A program made the position numbers and the translations under genes. Below, one piece after another: positions 16,025 to 25,137 of a stretch of DNA of 64,000 nt. The notes under the pieces are model-generated. The model was not told the origin of the DNA and made no database searches. It saw only the letters and a list, made by a program, of their open reading frames with translations. The stretch is taken from the NCBI GenBank assembly GCA_964503125.1, contig CAZCZE010000064.1:1-64000 (forward strand), given 5' to 3'. The stretch comes from FEN-1219 sp964503125 (GTDB taxonomy: Bacteria > Pseudomonadota > Gammaproteobacteria > Steroidobacterales > Rariloculaceae). How positions within the stretch are numbered: position 1 is the stretch's first letter; each line of letters starts with the position of its first letter.

Positions 16025-18562
16025 CTAGAACGTCATTCTCCCACGGATGCCGACGACTCGCGGATCGCCATAGAGGACGGAGCCTCCGCTCACACCCTCG
16101 ATGAAGAGCTCGTCGCTTGCGTTCGTCGCGAAGAACTGGATGTCCCAGGTGTCTTTCTTGAAGGTCAGGGAGAAGTTCGTCAACTTGCGTTCGTCCGTCC
16201 GGAAGTAGTTGTCGTTCGGGCTCTGCAAGAGACTCGAGTACGCCGAATCCGAGTAGTTGTACGAGAGCGCGGGCGTCAGCGTTGCACCGTTTTCGAGCTG
16301 TATGGCGTAGTCGAGACCGATCGTGTAGGTGACCTGCGGAGCGAAAGGACTCTCCGTACCCGACAGCGTGAGCCGGTAAGGCGTGTAGTCGAAACACGTG
16401 CCCGTCGTCGCTGTGGCCGGCGTGCAGCCTTTGCTCGTGTCGCCCGGAAACGGCTGGCCGAGACCCGCTGGCGGTAGGGCCCGCGTGTCGACGGTCGTGA
16501 GATCCGCGAGCTCCGAGTCGCTGTATGCGAGGCTCGCGTTGATGCCGAGTTGGCCGATCACGGCCCGCACGGACCCTTCCCAGCCCTTGATCGACGAGTT
16601 GCCGACGTTGGAAGTCAGCTGGCGGCCTTCGGCGGCGGACGTTTGGAACACGCTGAGCTGCATGTCCTCGTAGGACATGTCGTAAATGCCGAACTCGGCA
16701 TAGAGCCCGCGGCGCAGCGTGCCCTTCCAGCCGATCTCGAAGTCGTCGACGATCTCCTCGGTGACCAGCGGGAACCCGGTCTGGATGGATTGGGCTGCTT
16801 TGTAGCCTCTGGCATAGAACGCGTAGAGAAAGTGCCCGTCGGCCGGCTGCCAGTTCACGCCCACTTTGTACGTCGGCAGGTCGTCCTGTGCGATGAACGG
16901 AGGCTGGGGTCCCCAACCGGGAAACCCGGGCGTCAACGGAGGGTAACCGGGCTCCGGACAGTAGAAGATCTGTCCTTCGATGTTGCCTTGGCACGGCACC
17001 GTGTTCGCCCCGCCCGGCGACGTCGCGGCCGTGATGTAGGTCGAGCGCACTTGAGTGTTGTCGTCTTGGTTTTGCCTCGCCTCCATGCTCAATTCCCAGT
17101 CGTCGCTCAAGTGGAAGTTGACTTGGCCGTAAACCGCCTGGTGGATCACGTCGTCTATCGAGTTCCACAAGAGACGCGTGACGCCGGGCAGCAACGCCGT
17201 CGGGCAGGGCGTCCAGGAGCCGTTGAATTGCCAGCCGCAAGGCCCGTTCAACGGGATATTCAGGTGCAACTCCGTGTGGCGATGATTCTTGTACAGGCCC
17301 ACGAGCCACTCCACCCGGTTGCCCTCGGGCGAGATCAGGTTGAACTCCTGAGACCAGGTGTACATCCCTGGACCAAGCTGGAAGCCCACGAGTGACTGAT
17401 AGGCCCGGCTATCCCCGCCTTCGACCTGCTTGCGGTCCATCACGATGTTGCTCGACAACGAGCGGAAGGTAATCCCGCTAGCGAAGGTGTAATTCACCTC
17501 GACCGACTCGCGGTGGACCGCCATGTCGCGCTCCTGGGCGACGATGCTCGCGAGCTCCCAGGGGGACGCCGGGTCGTAGACGGTTCCGTTCGGACCGGGG
17601 GTGTTGTTCACGCCCGGAAGAAACCCTCCCGTGCCGTTCGGTGTCGCGGTCGTCGCATCGGGTCCCGGGTGGTGCGTCGAGTACGTTCGCACGGGGAGAG
17701 AGGGCGTTGCCGGATTGCCGTCGTCGTCCCAGAAGCCGGTGTAGAAACGCGGATTCGGCTGGAGCGGGGCACCGTAGGTATGCAGCTCGCTTTCCTCGAA
17801 CTTGCCCCAGACGCTCAGCTTCTCGCTCGGTTCCCACAGCAAGCTCAGACGAAAGTTCTGATCCTGCTGATCGCCGGGCGTCCATTGCGACGACGCGCCC
17901 GGCACCTGACCTCCGGTCGCGTTACTGTAATAGCTGTCGCGGACCTCGCTCATGTACGCGACCCGCGCAGCGAAGTTCTCGGAGACCGGCAGATTCAGCG
18001 CGCCCATGAGCTTGCGCTGGCCGTACGTGCCAGTCGTCAGCTCGAGGAAGCCGTTGAGCCCGTCGAAGTTGGGTCTCGCGGAGTTGATCAGAATCGCGCC
18101 GCCGGCGGCAGCTTGACCGACGAAGGTGGCTTGAGGGCCGCGCAGCACTTCGATGCCCTCGAGATCGAAGAACCCGCTGGCGATACCCATCTCTTCGCCC
18201 TGCGTGGCGCCGTCGAAAAATACCGGTACGCCGACTTGCTCGCTCGGCCCGCCCGTCGAAGGGTTGCCGACACCGCGAATATTGGCCTGAACATACGAGC
18301 CGTTTTGGAAGAACTGCAGAGACGGAACGGCGTTTTGCAGATCGATGATGTCTTTGATCTGATTCTCGGCGATGAAGGCGTCGGTGAGCACCTCGACGGA
18401 TATGGCCGTCGTTGCCTCGGTGTTTACCCGACGCTCCGCGGTGACGACGATCTCTTCCAGCTCTCGGTCTTGCGCGGTCGCGACTCCAGAGACCAGGCAT
18501 CCCCCTATCGCGACGGCAATGGCGGTCTTGTTCAATGCCGCTGCATGTTTCGCTCTTTTCAC
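16025..18562 (-). CDS. TonB-dependent outer-membrane receptor
   Basis: Product of 845 aa. Signal peptide ending 'GVATAQ', TonB-box-like 'ELEEIVVTAERR', plug domain with 'IRGVGNPSTGG', 'EVLRGPQATFVGQAAAGGAI', then a 22-strand-type barrel ending in 'RGRMTF' with the usual C-terminal Phe. The plug is of the type seen in gammaproteobacterial receptors for organic substrates and siderophores ('PVFFDGATQGEEM'); ligand unknown. GTG start at 18562 with GAGGGGG upstream. A 205-base gap to the divergent TPR gene holds the promoters. The ending hairpin is at 15981. Confidence 0.93.
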   Translation of the reverse strand: MKRAKHAAALNKTAIAVAIGGCLVSGVATAQDRELEEIVVTAERRVNTEATTAISVEVLTDAFIAENQIKDIIDLQNAVPSLQFFQNGSYVQANIRGVGNPSTGGPSEQVGVPVFFDGATQGEEMGIASGFFDLEGIEVLRGPQATFVGQAAAGGAILINSARPNFDGLNGFLELTTGTYGQRKLMGALNLPVSENFAARVAYMSEVRDSYYSNATGGQVPGASSQWTPGDQQDQNFRLSLLWEPSEKLSVWGKFEESELHTYGAPLQPNPRFYTGFWDDDGNPATPSLPVRTYSTHHPGPDATTATPNGTGGFLPGVNNTPGPNGTVYDPASPWELASIVAQERDMAVHRESVEVNYTFASGITFRSLSSNIVMDRKQVEGGDSRAYQSLVGFQLGPGMYTWSQEFNLISPEGNRVEWLVGLYKNHRHTELHLNIPLNGPCGWQFNGSWTPCPTALLPGVTRLLWNSIDDVIHQAVYGQVNFHLSDDWELSMEARQNQDDNTQVRSTYITAATSPGGANTVPCQGNIEGQIFYCPEPGYPPLTPGFPGWGPQPPFIAQDDLPTYKVGVNWQPADGHFLYAFYARGYKAAQSIQTGFPLVTEEIVDDFEIGWKGTLRRGLYAEFGIYDMSYEDMQLSVFQTSAAEGRQLTSNVGNSSIKGWEGSVRAVIGQLGINASLAYSDSELADLTTVDTRALPPAGLGQPFPGDTSKGCTPATATTGTCFDYTPYRLTLSGTESPFAPQVTYTIGLDYAIQLENGATLTPALSYNYSDSAYSSLLQSPNDNYFRTDERKLTNFSLTFKKDTWDIQFFATNASDELFIEGVSGGSVLYGDPRVVGIRGRMTF

Positions 18563-18768
18563 AACGAGTCCCCCCTCGAGTGTTGCAGGTCTTGTCGATT
18601 TAGACGCAGGCGCGTCCGTCTATATTTGCCGTCCTGGCGCTCGGGCGTCCATGCGGAACCGAGTACTGATGGTGATGCTATTTCATGTTATGCCAGATAA
18701 CAATCGGCGGGCGACGGTCCGTGTACCTCCCGTTCGGCTAGGGATTACACTAGGCTCCGGAGGTTCTA

Positions 18769-19281
18769 ATGGCTCCCACGGCTATCGGTGCGTTTGCCCT
18801 GTGCGTCGTATCGGCATCCGTATTCGGTCAGGCTCACCGTCCGACCAGGTCGCCGGAGCAGGCCGAGAGCCGCGCGACGTTGGGTGTCCGCAACGAATTC
18901 CTGCGCGCCGGCTCCGAAGCCCTCCTCGCCGAGCAGTACGACGAGGGAATCCGGCTGACCAAGCTCGGTCTCGAGCTCGCGACCGCTCCGCGCGATCGTG
19001 CCGTTGCTCTCTCCAACCTGTGCGCGGGCTACGCGGCGAAGGACCAGCCCGATATCGCGATCGACTACTGTACGGAGTCGCTCGCGACCAACGACGAGAA
19101 TTGGCGCGCCTACAGCAATCGGGCCTACGCCTATTACCTCAAGCGCATGTTCGACGAGGCCGATCGAGACCTCGATAGGGCGTTGTCGATCAATCCGAAG
19201 GCCAGGCAGATGCCGCGGATCCGCGGCATGATGAACGAGCGCCGGCTGCGCGGACGCGTCACGATCGAGGAGCATCAGTAG
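18769..19281 (+). CDS. Exported TPR protein
   Basis: Product of 170 aa with a short signal-like N-terminus (ending VFGQA) and about three TPR units ('AGSEALLAEQYDEGIRLTKL', 'AVALSNLCAGYAAKDQPDIA', 'WRAYSNRAYAYYLKRMFDEA'). Small periplasmic TPR proteins serve as protein-binding scaffolds; partner unknown. Divergent from the TonB-dependent receptor, which might be the functional link. Converges with asd. Confidence 0.75.
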   Translation: MAPTAIGAFALCVVSASVFGQAHRPTRSPEQAESRATLGVRNEFLRAGSEALLAEQYDEGIRLTKLGLELATAPRDRAVALSNLCAGYAAKDQPDIAIDYCTESLATNDENWRAYSNRAYAYYLKRMFDEADRDLDRALSINPKARQMPRIRGMMNERRLRGRVTIEEHQ

Positions 19282-19342
19282 ACTCGGCCGCGACCCACGG
19301 GCGGTGCGTCGACCGAGCGTAGTCGCGGAGCCGTTGCCCCGT

Positions 19343-20368
19343 CTACGCCAGCAGCTCCTCCGCGATCTGCACTGCGTTGAGCGCGGCGCCCTTCAGCAGC
19401 TGATCGCCGGCCGAGAACAGCGAGATCGAACGACCCGTCGAATCGCTCAAATCGCGACGGATGCGGCCCACGAGAATCTCGTCCTTGCCCGAGGCGTCAA
19501 CGGGCATCGGGAAGTAGTTGCGCTCCTGATCGTCGACGATGCGGCAGCCCGGCGCGTTCGCGATGATCGCCCGCACCTCGTCGGGCGAGATCGGCTGCTC
19601 ACACTCGAACGTGACCGACACGCAGTGCGCGCGCAGCACGGGGATGCGCACGCACGTGATGCCGATCGCGATATTCGGATCGCCGAAGATCTTGCGCGTC
19701 TCGTTGATGACCTTGGTCTCTTCCTCGTTGTGACCGGTCTTGGGGTCGATCTTGGTGTTGTGGCTGAACGCGTTGAACGCGTACGGATGCGGCAGCACCT
19801 TGTGCTCGAACCTACGGCCCTCGAGGTAGGCGCGGGTCGACTCGCGGAGCTCCTCCATGGCGGCCGCACCCGCTCCCGACGCGGCTTGGTACGTCGAAAT
19901 GATCATGCGCTTGATGCGGTTCTGCTTGTGCACGGGCCACAGCGGCGTGATCGAGATGATCGCCGAGCAGTTCGGATTCGCGATGATGCCCTGGTGCGTG
20001 AAGATCGCCTCGCGATTGATCTCGGGCACGACGAGCGGCACGCCCGCGTCCATGCGAAACGCCGACGAGTTGTCGACGATTACCGTGCCGGCCTTGACCG
20101 CCGCCGGCGCGAACCTCTTCGACGTGCCGCTGCCCGCCGAGAACAGGCCGATGTCGACACCCGCAAAGCTCGCCTCCGTGAGCTCCTGCACGGCGACGTC
20201 CTTGCCCCGGAATTTCATCTTCTTGCCAGCCGAGCGCGCCGAGGCGAACAGCTTGAGCTCCTTGAGCGGAAAAGCGCGTTGCTCGAGGCACTGCAAGAGC
20301 TCGGCGCCGACGGCGCCGGTGGCGCCGACGATCGCGACGACGGGATTACTGATCTTCTTGGCGGGCAT
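19343..20368 (-). CDS. asd: Aspartate-semialdehyde dehydrogenase
   Basis: Product of 341 aa, the normal length. Converts beta-aspartyl phosphate to aspartate semialdehyde (NADPH), supplying lysine, diaminopimelate, threonine and methionine synthesis. The Rossmann 'VAIVGATGAVGAELLQCLEQ' is at residues 10-29; catalytic Cys is in 'IANPNCSAI' (about 133); 'STYQAASGAGAAAMEEL' and 'RIPVLRAHCVSV' match the family. I chose the ATG at 20368 (MPAKKI) with GGAGAG upstream; the longer frame is rejected. A partial decayed copy of its 3' end lies at 5016. A terminator and a hairpin lie in the leader region upstream. Confidence 0.95.
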   Translation of the reverse strand: MPAKKISNPVVAIVGATGAVGAELLQCLEQRAFPLKELKLFASARSAGKKMKFRGKDVAVQELTEASFAGVDIGLFSAGSGTSKRFAPAAVKAGTVIVDNSSAFRMDAGVPLVVPEINREAIFTHQGIIANPNCSAIISITPLWPVHKQNRIKRMIISTYQAASGAGAAAMEELRESTRAYLEGRRFEHKVLPHPYAFNAFSHNTKIDPKTGHNEEETKVINETRKIFGDPNIAIGITCVRIPVLRAHCVSVTFECEQPISPDEVRAIIANAPGCRIVDDQERNYFPMPVDASGKDEILVGRIRRDLSDSTGRSISLFSAGDQLLKGAALNAVQIAEELLA

Positions 20369-20413
20369 GCTGAGTCTCTCCAGCCGCAAAATGCTCCTGC
20401 ATTTGCGGCATGT

Positions 20414-20429
20414 CCGCCATCCATGGCGG
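20414..20429 (-). promoter_or_regulatory. Hairpin in asd leader
   Basis: CCGCCAT-cc-ATGGCGG is a perfect 7-bp inverted repeat between an upstream terminator and the asd start (46 bases before the ATG). Together with the terminator it gives a two-hairpin leader, which could be attenuation, or merely an upstream transcript's end followed by a 5' UTR hairpin. Confidence 0.35.
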
Positions 20430-20438
20430 TCAGAAACG

Positions 20439-20466
20439 AAAAAGCCCCGTCGGAACACCGCGGGGC
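20439..20466 (-). terminator. Rho-independent terminator upstream of asd
   Basis: On the minus strand GCCCCG-CGGTGTTCCGA-CGGGGC is followed by TTTTTCG. It points toward asd, 71 bases before its start. No convincing minus-strand gene ends just upstream, so it either ends an unrecognised short transcript or acts within the asd leader as an attenuator. The surrounding 20467-20693 holds no gene I can support. Confidence 0.7.
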
Positions 20467-20693
20467 CTTGAAAATTGCGTGCCGTAGGTAGCCTCAGCGC
20501 GCGCGCGTCTCCAAAGCCCTTGCGCAGGGTTTCTTCGCGGTGCCTGTGCCGATCAACTTAATCACGGGCGCAGACGTTAGCTCAACGACCTCCGCAGGTA
20601 AAGCCCGCGGCGCCGGTGGCGTGCGCGAATACCGGCCCCTTTTCACAGAAAACGGGTTTGCATCGGCGTATGAGTCGGGGGCAGGATTCGCAC

Positions 20694-21707
20694 ATGTCAC
20701 GCCCTGCGGCTCTTCGCTGGCTTTTCGCTGTGCTCGCGGTAACGGCGGCGGGCTGCGTCGGGCCGCCGCCCGCGGGCGGCTCGCCCGAGGGCGCCTACGT
20801 CGCGCCGCGCACGGCCTGGGGCGATCCGGATCTTCAGGGCCCATGGCCGATCGACCGGCTCAACGGCACGCCCGTGCAACGCCCCGTGAGCTTCGGCGAA
20901 CGGAGGTTGCTCACCGACGAAGAGTACGCCGAGCGCGTCGAGCGTTTGCGCACACTGAACGCACGCTACGACCAGGAGATCGCGACGAACAAGATGGGCA
21001 TTGGGCACTGGGCCGAGATGGGCGAGCCGAATCGGCTCACCTCGCTGATCGTCGAGCCCGCCGACGGCCGCCTGCCGCCGCTCACGGCCGAGGGCGAGCT
21101 CCGCTCGAGCACGATGACGAGCAGCTGGTCCGCGATACCGTTCGACCGCGTCTCGGACTTCAATCCGCTCGACCGCTGCGTCACGCGCGGCTTGCCGGCG
21201 TCGATGTTCCCGTTCATGTACAACAGCGGCATCGAGATCGTGCAGGCGCCGGGCTACGTCGTCATTCGCCTCGAGCTCGTGCACGAGACGCGCGTCGTGC
21301 CGCTGGATGGCCGGCCCGCGCTCGCACCCGAGATCGTGCAATGGCTCGGCGAGTCGCGTGGGCGCTTCGAGGGCGACACGCTCGTCATCGAGACCACGAA
21401 CTTCAACGGCGAGTCGCCGATGCTCATCGTCGGCCCGGGCGGCAAGCCGATTCCCACGAGCCGCGAGCTCAAAATCGTCGAGCGCCTGACGCGCGTCGCC
21501 ACCGACACCATCGACTACGAGATTGCCGTCGAAGACCCCGTCGTGCTCACGCGGCCGTGGAAGGCCGCGTTCCCGCTCGTGCGAGACGCCGACTACCGCA
21601 TCTACGAGTACGCCTGTCACGAGGATAATTCAGCCATCCGCAACTTCATCGTCACGTCGCGCTTCGAGCGGCGAATTGAGGCGGCGAGCGCCGCGCCCCG
21701 GCCATGA
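20694..21707 (+). CDS. WEGDTLV-family lipoprotein
   Basis: Product of 337 aa. A lipobox 'TAAGC' follows the signal peptide (Cys about residue 21), so it is probably lipid-anchored, unlike its paralogues. It has 'GDPDLQGPWPIDRLNG', a helical 'LTDEEYAERVERLRTLNARY', 'DRCVTRGLPASMFPFMYNSG', 'ESRGRFEGDTLVIETTNFNG' and 'YEIAVEDPVVLTRPW'. The motif order matches the partner proteins of DUF6152. No DUF6152 gene is adjacent at this locus. ATG at 20694 has GCAGGA 9 bases upstream. Its stop overlaps the next gene's start by 4 bases (ATGA), implying translational coupling with the FHA protein. Confidence 0.75.
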   Translation: MSRPAALRWLFAVLAVTAAGCVGPPPAGGSPEGAYVAPRTAWGDPDLQGPWPIDRLNGTPVQRPVSFGERRLLTDEEYAERVERLRTLNARYDQEIATNKMGIGHWAEMGEPNRLTSLIVEPADGRLPPLTAEGELRSSTMTSSWSAIPFDRVSDFNPLDRCVTRGLPASMFPFMYNSGIEIVQAPGYVVIRLELVHETRVVPLDGRPALAPEIVQWLGESRGRFEGDTLVIETTNFNGESPMLIVGPGGKPIPTSRELKIVERLTRVATDTIDYEIAVEDPVVLTRPWKAAFPLVRDADYRIYEYACHEDNSAIRNFIVTSRFERRIEAASAAPRP

Positions 21708-22573
21708 GCAAGACACCGCGCGATCAGCAGGATTCGAAAGGCCGTGGCGAGACCGCCGACGAGCGCACGGCGCGGCTCGAAAAGGCGCTCTCCGAAGCGC
21801 TGTCGCGCAGCGACGCCGTCGAAACGTTGCTCGCCGACCAGCAGCAGCGCCTGAAGTCACTGGGCAGTGGGCGCGAGGAGACAATGCGCGCGCTCGCCGA
21901 GGTGCGCGACGAGCTGCGCCGCGTAAGCCAGGAGCGCGACGAGCTCCGCAAGCAGCTCACGCGCGTCGATGCAGTGCAGACGGCGACGATCGCGTTGCCC
22001 GAAAACGAGGGGGTGTCCACTACCGCGGCTGCGCAACTGCCGTCGCTCGACGATCTCATGGCCGCGCTCGGCGACATCGAGACGCCGCGCGGTGGCCCCG
22101 ACGGCATTCTCCATCAACGAGTTCAGGCGGAGCCCAAGCGAGCACACGAGCGCGACCCCGATCGTTCGGAGGAGATGATCTCCCCCGAGCTCGTGTTCCC
22201 GGAGCAGTACGCCGCCACGGAGCAGTACGCGGATGCGGAGCAGCCTGCCGGAGCCAATGATGCGCCGCTGCGCGTCCTCGTGCTGCTCGACGCCGAGCGG
22301 CCCATCAAGTATCCGCTCTACAAGGAAGTCATGACGATCGGCCGCGCCGAGAGCGCGGACATCAGGATCAACAGCGGCTTCCTGAGCCGATTGCACGCCC
22401 GCATCGTTTCGACGCCGAACGGCGTGACCATCGAGGACTTCGAAAGCAAGAACGGGATCCGCGTCAACACTAAGCTCACGCCACGACAACAGTTGCGGCA
22501 CGGCGACGTCGTCGACCTCGGCCGCCTGCGGTTCCGCTTCATCGATACGGCCGCGGGCGACGACGCCGAGTGA
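21704..22573 (+). CDS. Coiled-coil FHA-domain protein
   Basis: Product of 289 aa without a signal peptide. Residues 20-95 are a charged coiled coil ('RVSQERDELRKQLTRV'), 100-190 a low-complexity acidic linker, and 205-280 a forkhead-associated domain with 'VMTIGRAESADIRIN', 'FLSRLHARI' and 'FESKNGIRVN', keeping the GR, S-x-x-H and N-G residues that bind phosphothreonine. It is therefore probably a cytosolic phosphoprotein reader, possibly of a Ser/Thr kinase elsewhere; the kinase-like protein at 31664 is a doubtful partner. Coupled to the lipoprotein upstream by a 4-base overlap. Confidence 0.88.
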   Translation: MSKTPRDQQDSKGRGETADERTARLEKALSEALSRSDAVETLLADQQQRLKSLGSGREETMRALAEVRDELRRVSQERDELRKQLTRVDAVQTATIALPENEGVSTTAAAQLPSLDDLMAALGDIETPRGGPDGILHQRVQAEPKRAHERDPDRSEEMISPELVFPEQYAATEQYADAEQPAGANDAPLRVLVLLDAERPIKYPLYKEVMTIGRAESADIRINSGFLSRLHARIVSTPNGVTIEDFESKNGIRVNTKLTPRQQLRHGDVVDLGRLRFRFIDTAAGDDAE

Positions 22574-22604
22574 CGTTCGCCGCGCGCGCACGCGGCGCGT
22601 GCCG

Positions 22605-23609
22605 CTATTTCGGTCGCCCTTTGAACCCCTGCGCGAGCATCGGCAGCCGATACATCGTCATCGCGGTGTTGCGGATGAGCTCAGGTGTCGTCCACGCCTT
22701 GCCGTCGGGGCCGACGGCGCCCATCGACGGCGCGTAGAGCAAGTTCTTGTCGGGGCCCGAGAACGCGATCGTGATCGGTCGGCGAGGCGTCGGGATCAAT
22801 CCAAGATACTCGCCGCGCGGTGAGAGCACGTGCACGCCGCGATTGCCCGTGACGTAGAGCCGGCCCTCGGTATCGACGGCCATGCCGTCGCCGCCGTCGT
22901 CGCCGCCCAAGGCGCCGAAGTCGCGGCGATTGGCCGTCGTGCCGTCGGCGCGCACGTCGAACGCGAGCACGTTCGTGTTGTTCGTCACATAGAGCGTGCG
23001 CCCGTCCGGGCTCAGCATGATGCCGTTCGAGCGGATGTCCTGGTCCGCCACCGTGCTCACGACGCCGGCCGCGTTGACGTAGTAGGCGCCGCCGACCGTG
23101 AAGTAGGCGCCGCCTTTGCCGTCGGCGATGAGGTCGTTGAGCCGGCCGAGCGGCGCGCCGTTCGCGAACGCCATCGCGAGCACTTTGCGCTCGGGCAGGA
23201 GCTGCACGACGGCCGTCAGGTCGTTGCAGCCCGCCAGGAACGTGTTGAGCGGCTCGGTGCACGTGCGCTCGACGGCGTAGAGCCGGCCTTGCGCATCGAG
23301 CGACACGGAGCCGACGCCGCGCGTCGGGCTCACGACCGTGTACTCCTTGCCGTCGGCCGCAAGCTTGCGAATCGTGTCGGTCTGCTCCTGCGCGAAAATC
23401 ACGCCGCCGTCGGCCGTGCCGACGATGCCGTCCGCGGTCTCGAAGTCGGCCCAGACGATTTCCCACCTCGTACCCGCCGCCACGACGCCGGGGATCGCCA
23501 CGATGTTGGTCTCGCGCTCGCCCGGCAACAGCGCCTGCGCAGCGGCAACGCCCGATAGACCGGCCGCGAGCCAACAGGCTGCAGCGGCCGCTTCACTCGA
23601 CAACTTCAT
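22605..23609 (-). CDS. SMP-30/gluconolactonase-like beta-propeller, exported
   Basis: Product of 334 aa with a signal peptide ending 'GVAAAQ'. Repeats such as 'ETADGIVGTADGGVIFAQEQ', 'DAQGRLYAVERTC', 'LNDLIADGKGGAYFTVGGAY', 'IMLSPDGRTLYVTNNTN' and 'GMAVDTEGRLYVTGNRGV' form a six-bladed propeller with the Asn-Asp and Glu positions that bind the divalent metal in SMP-30 lactonases. Hydrolysis of a lactone in the periplasm is likely; substrate unknown. ATG at 23609 has GAGGGGG upstream. Confidence 0.85.
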   Translation of the reverse strand: MKLSSEAAAAACWLAAGLSGVAAAQALLPGERETNIVAIPGVVAAGTRWEIVWADFETADGIVGTADGGVIFAQEQTDTIRKLAADGKEYTVVSPTRGVGSVSLDAQGRLYAVERTCTEPLNTFLAGCNDLTAVVQLLPERKVLAMAFANGAPLGRLNDLIADGKGGAYFTVGGAYYVNAAGVVSTVADQDIRSNGIMLSPDGRTLYVTNNTNVLAFDVRADGTTANRRDFGALGGDDGGDGMAVDTEGRLYVTGNRGVHVLSPRGEYLGLIPTPRRPITIAFSGPDKNLLYAPSMGAVGPDGKAWTTPELIRNTAMTMYRLPMLAQGFKGRPK

Positions 23610-23762
23610 AATTCTTTTCCCCCTCTCGCGGCTGCGATCTCAGCCGGGACCCGTCTCAGTCTAGTGCCGTGCTGGTCGCGAGACTACCGCGCCGCCGGGA
23701 CCCGGAAAGCTATATGGTAGAGTTGGTGACAGGCGGAAGACGCGAGCAACGAAGGGGGAACC

Positions 23763-24587
23763 ATGGCCGTATCGAGGGTCTTGATCGTGGTCGTCGCCGG
23801 CATCGCGGCCGCCGCTACCGCCGCGGCGCAAACGCCGGCCGAACGGCGCCAAACCCTGGACCGCATGATTCCGAAGCACGAAGGCTATTTGGGCGCGCTG
23901 GCGCCCGAGAACCTCAACAAGGAACGTCCCGCCCCGCCGTTCGACTTGACCGGCACGTGGTTCGTCGATTTGAGCCGCGCGTTCGCCGACTTTCGTTTCG
24001 GCCCGCCGTACCCCGAGTTCATCGGCCAGGCGAAGGCCGACTACGAGTACTCGCAAACGCTGCAGCGCGGGCAGTCCTGGCGCGACGCGATCGGGCAGTG
24101 CTTCCCGGCCGGCCAGCCGATGGTCATGACGCGCGTCTGGCCGATCGCGATGGTCCAGCTCCCGACCGTCATCATGATGGTGTCGAACTTCAACAACGAG
24201 TTCAGGCAGATATTCCTCGACGGCCGTCCTTGGACCGACCCGGACAGGGTGATCTACACGTACAACGGCGAGTCGATCGGCCAGTGGGAAGGCGAAACAC
24301 TCGTCGCGAACACACGGTACGTCGAGACGTACAACCACTACATCGACACCGGCATTCCGATCTCCGAGGAGTTCCGCATGCAGGAGCGGATACGCTTGCT
24401 CGAGAACGGCGAGATGCTCGAGATCGAGTACATCATGACCGATCCCGTGAACTGGGTCGGCGAGTGGCGCAGCACGAAGCGCTGGCTGCGCGTCGACAAT
24501 ACCGACATCGGTGAGGTCCATTGCCTGCCGGATCTCAACGACAACTTGCCGAGCACGCAAGCCGGCCAAGCCGGGCTCGAACGTTAG
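23763..24587 (+). CDS. Exported WEGDTLV-family protein (DUF6152 partner)
   Basis: Product of 274 aa. Signal peptide ending 'TAAAQ', then 'PPFDLTGTWFVDLSRAFADF', 'IGQCFPAGQPMVMTRVWPI', 'ESIGQWEGETLVANTRYVET' and 'LEIEYIMTDPVNWVGEW'. The conserved Cys-Pro-x-G-x-P and W-E-G-(D/E)-T-L-V motifs align it with the proteins at 5300, 13623 and 20694. GGGGG lies just upstream of the ATG. The DUF6152 gene follows 17 bases later on the same strand. Function unknown. Confidence 0.75.
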   Translation: MAVSRVLIVVVAGIAAAATAAAQTPAERRQTLDRMIPKHEGYLGALAPENLNKERPAPPFDLTGTWFVDLSRAFADFRFGPPYPEFIGQAKADYEYSQTLQRGQSWRDAIGQCFPAGQPMVMTRVWPIAMVQLPTVIMMVSNFNNEFRQIFLDGRPWTDPDRVIYTYNGESIGQWEGETLVANTRYVETYNHYIDTGIPISEEFRMQERIRLLENGEMLEIEYIMTDPVNWVGEWRSTKRWLRVDNTDIGEVHCLPDLNDNLPSTQAGQAGLER

Positions 24588-24604
24588 GTTAAGGGGTAAA
24601 GACG

Positions 24605-25036
24605 ATGAGAGGGTTTAGCAGGATCTCGGTGCTGGGCGCGGCGGCCACCGTGGCGCTGACGAGCGCATTTCCGGCCGGAGCGCATCATTCGACGGCGGCG
24701 TTCGACAACACGCGCGTCGTCAAGATCGAGGGCACGATCACGCAGTTCCGCTGGATCAACCCGCACGCCTCGATCAAGGTCGACGGCATCTCGGAGGGCG
24801 ACCAGCCCGATGGCGTCTGGACGGTGGAGATGACCGCACCGAACGTGCTCATCAATCAGGGCTGGACGCGGACCGCGCTCAAGCTGGGCGACAAAGTCAC
24901 GATGTTCGTGAACCCGCTGCGCAACCAGGTCGTGCTCAACGACGGCAGCACGGGGGGCCTCTACGTCGGCGTGATCCTCGCCAACGGCAAGACGCTCGGC
25001 CAGACCGACGGCAAGGGCGCGGGCTCGGACCGCTGA
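24605..25036 (+). CDS. DUF6152 family exported protein
   Basis: Product of 143 aa: signal peptide ending 'PAGA', mature start 'HHSTAAFDNTRVVKIEGTI', then 'FRWINPHASIKVDG', 'WTVEMTAPNVLINQGW' and 'GDKVTMFVNPLRNQ'. All the DUF6152 marks are present. AAGGGG lies upstream of the ATG. Second gene of a pair with the partner at 23763. Confidence 0.88.
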   Translation: MRGFSRISVLGAAATVALTSAFPAGAHHSTAAFDNTRVVKIEGTITQFRWINPHASIKVDGISEGDQPDGVWTVEMTAPNVLINQGWTRTALKLGDKVTMFVNPLRNQVVLNDGSTGGLYVGVILANGKTLGQTDGKGAGSDR

Positions 25037-25137
25037 GCCGGGCGCGTGGCGCCGGCGTGGCCCGGCGGACCGTCCGCGCGGTCCCGGTCCGAACACCTGA
25101 CGTTCGCCCCGGGGACATCAGGCAAGGGGGCCCGACC

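Noticed and set aside
20494..20844. Minus-strand frame ending near the terminator upstream of asd
   Set aside because: Its first half is antisense to the lipoprotein gene and Arg/Pro-rich; no start with a ribosome site.
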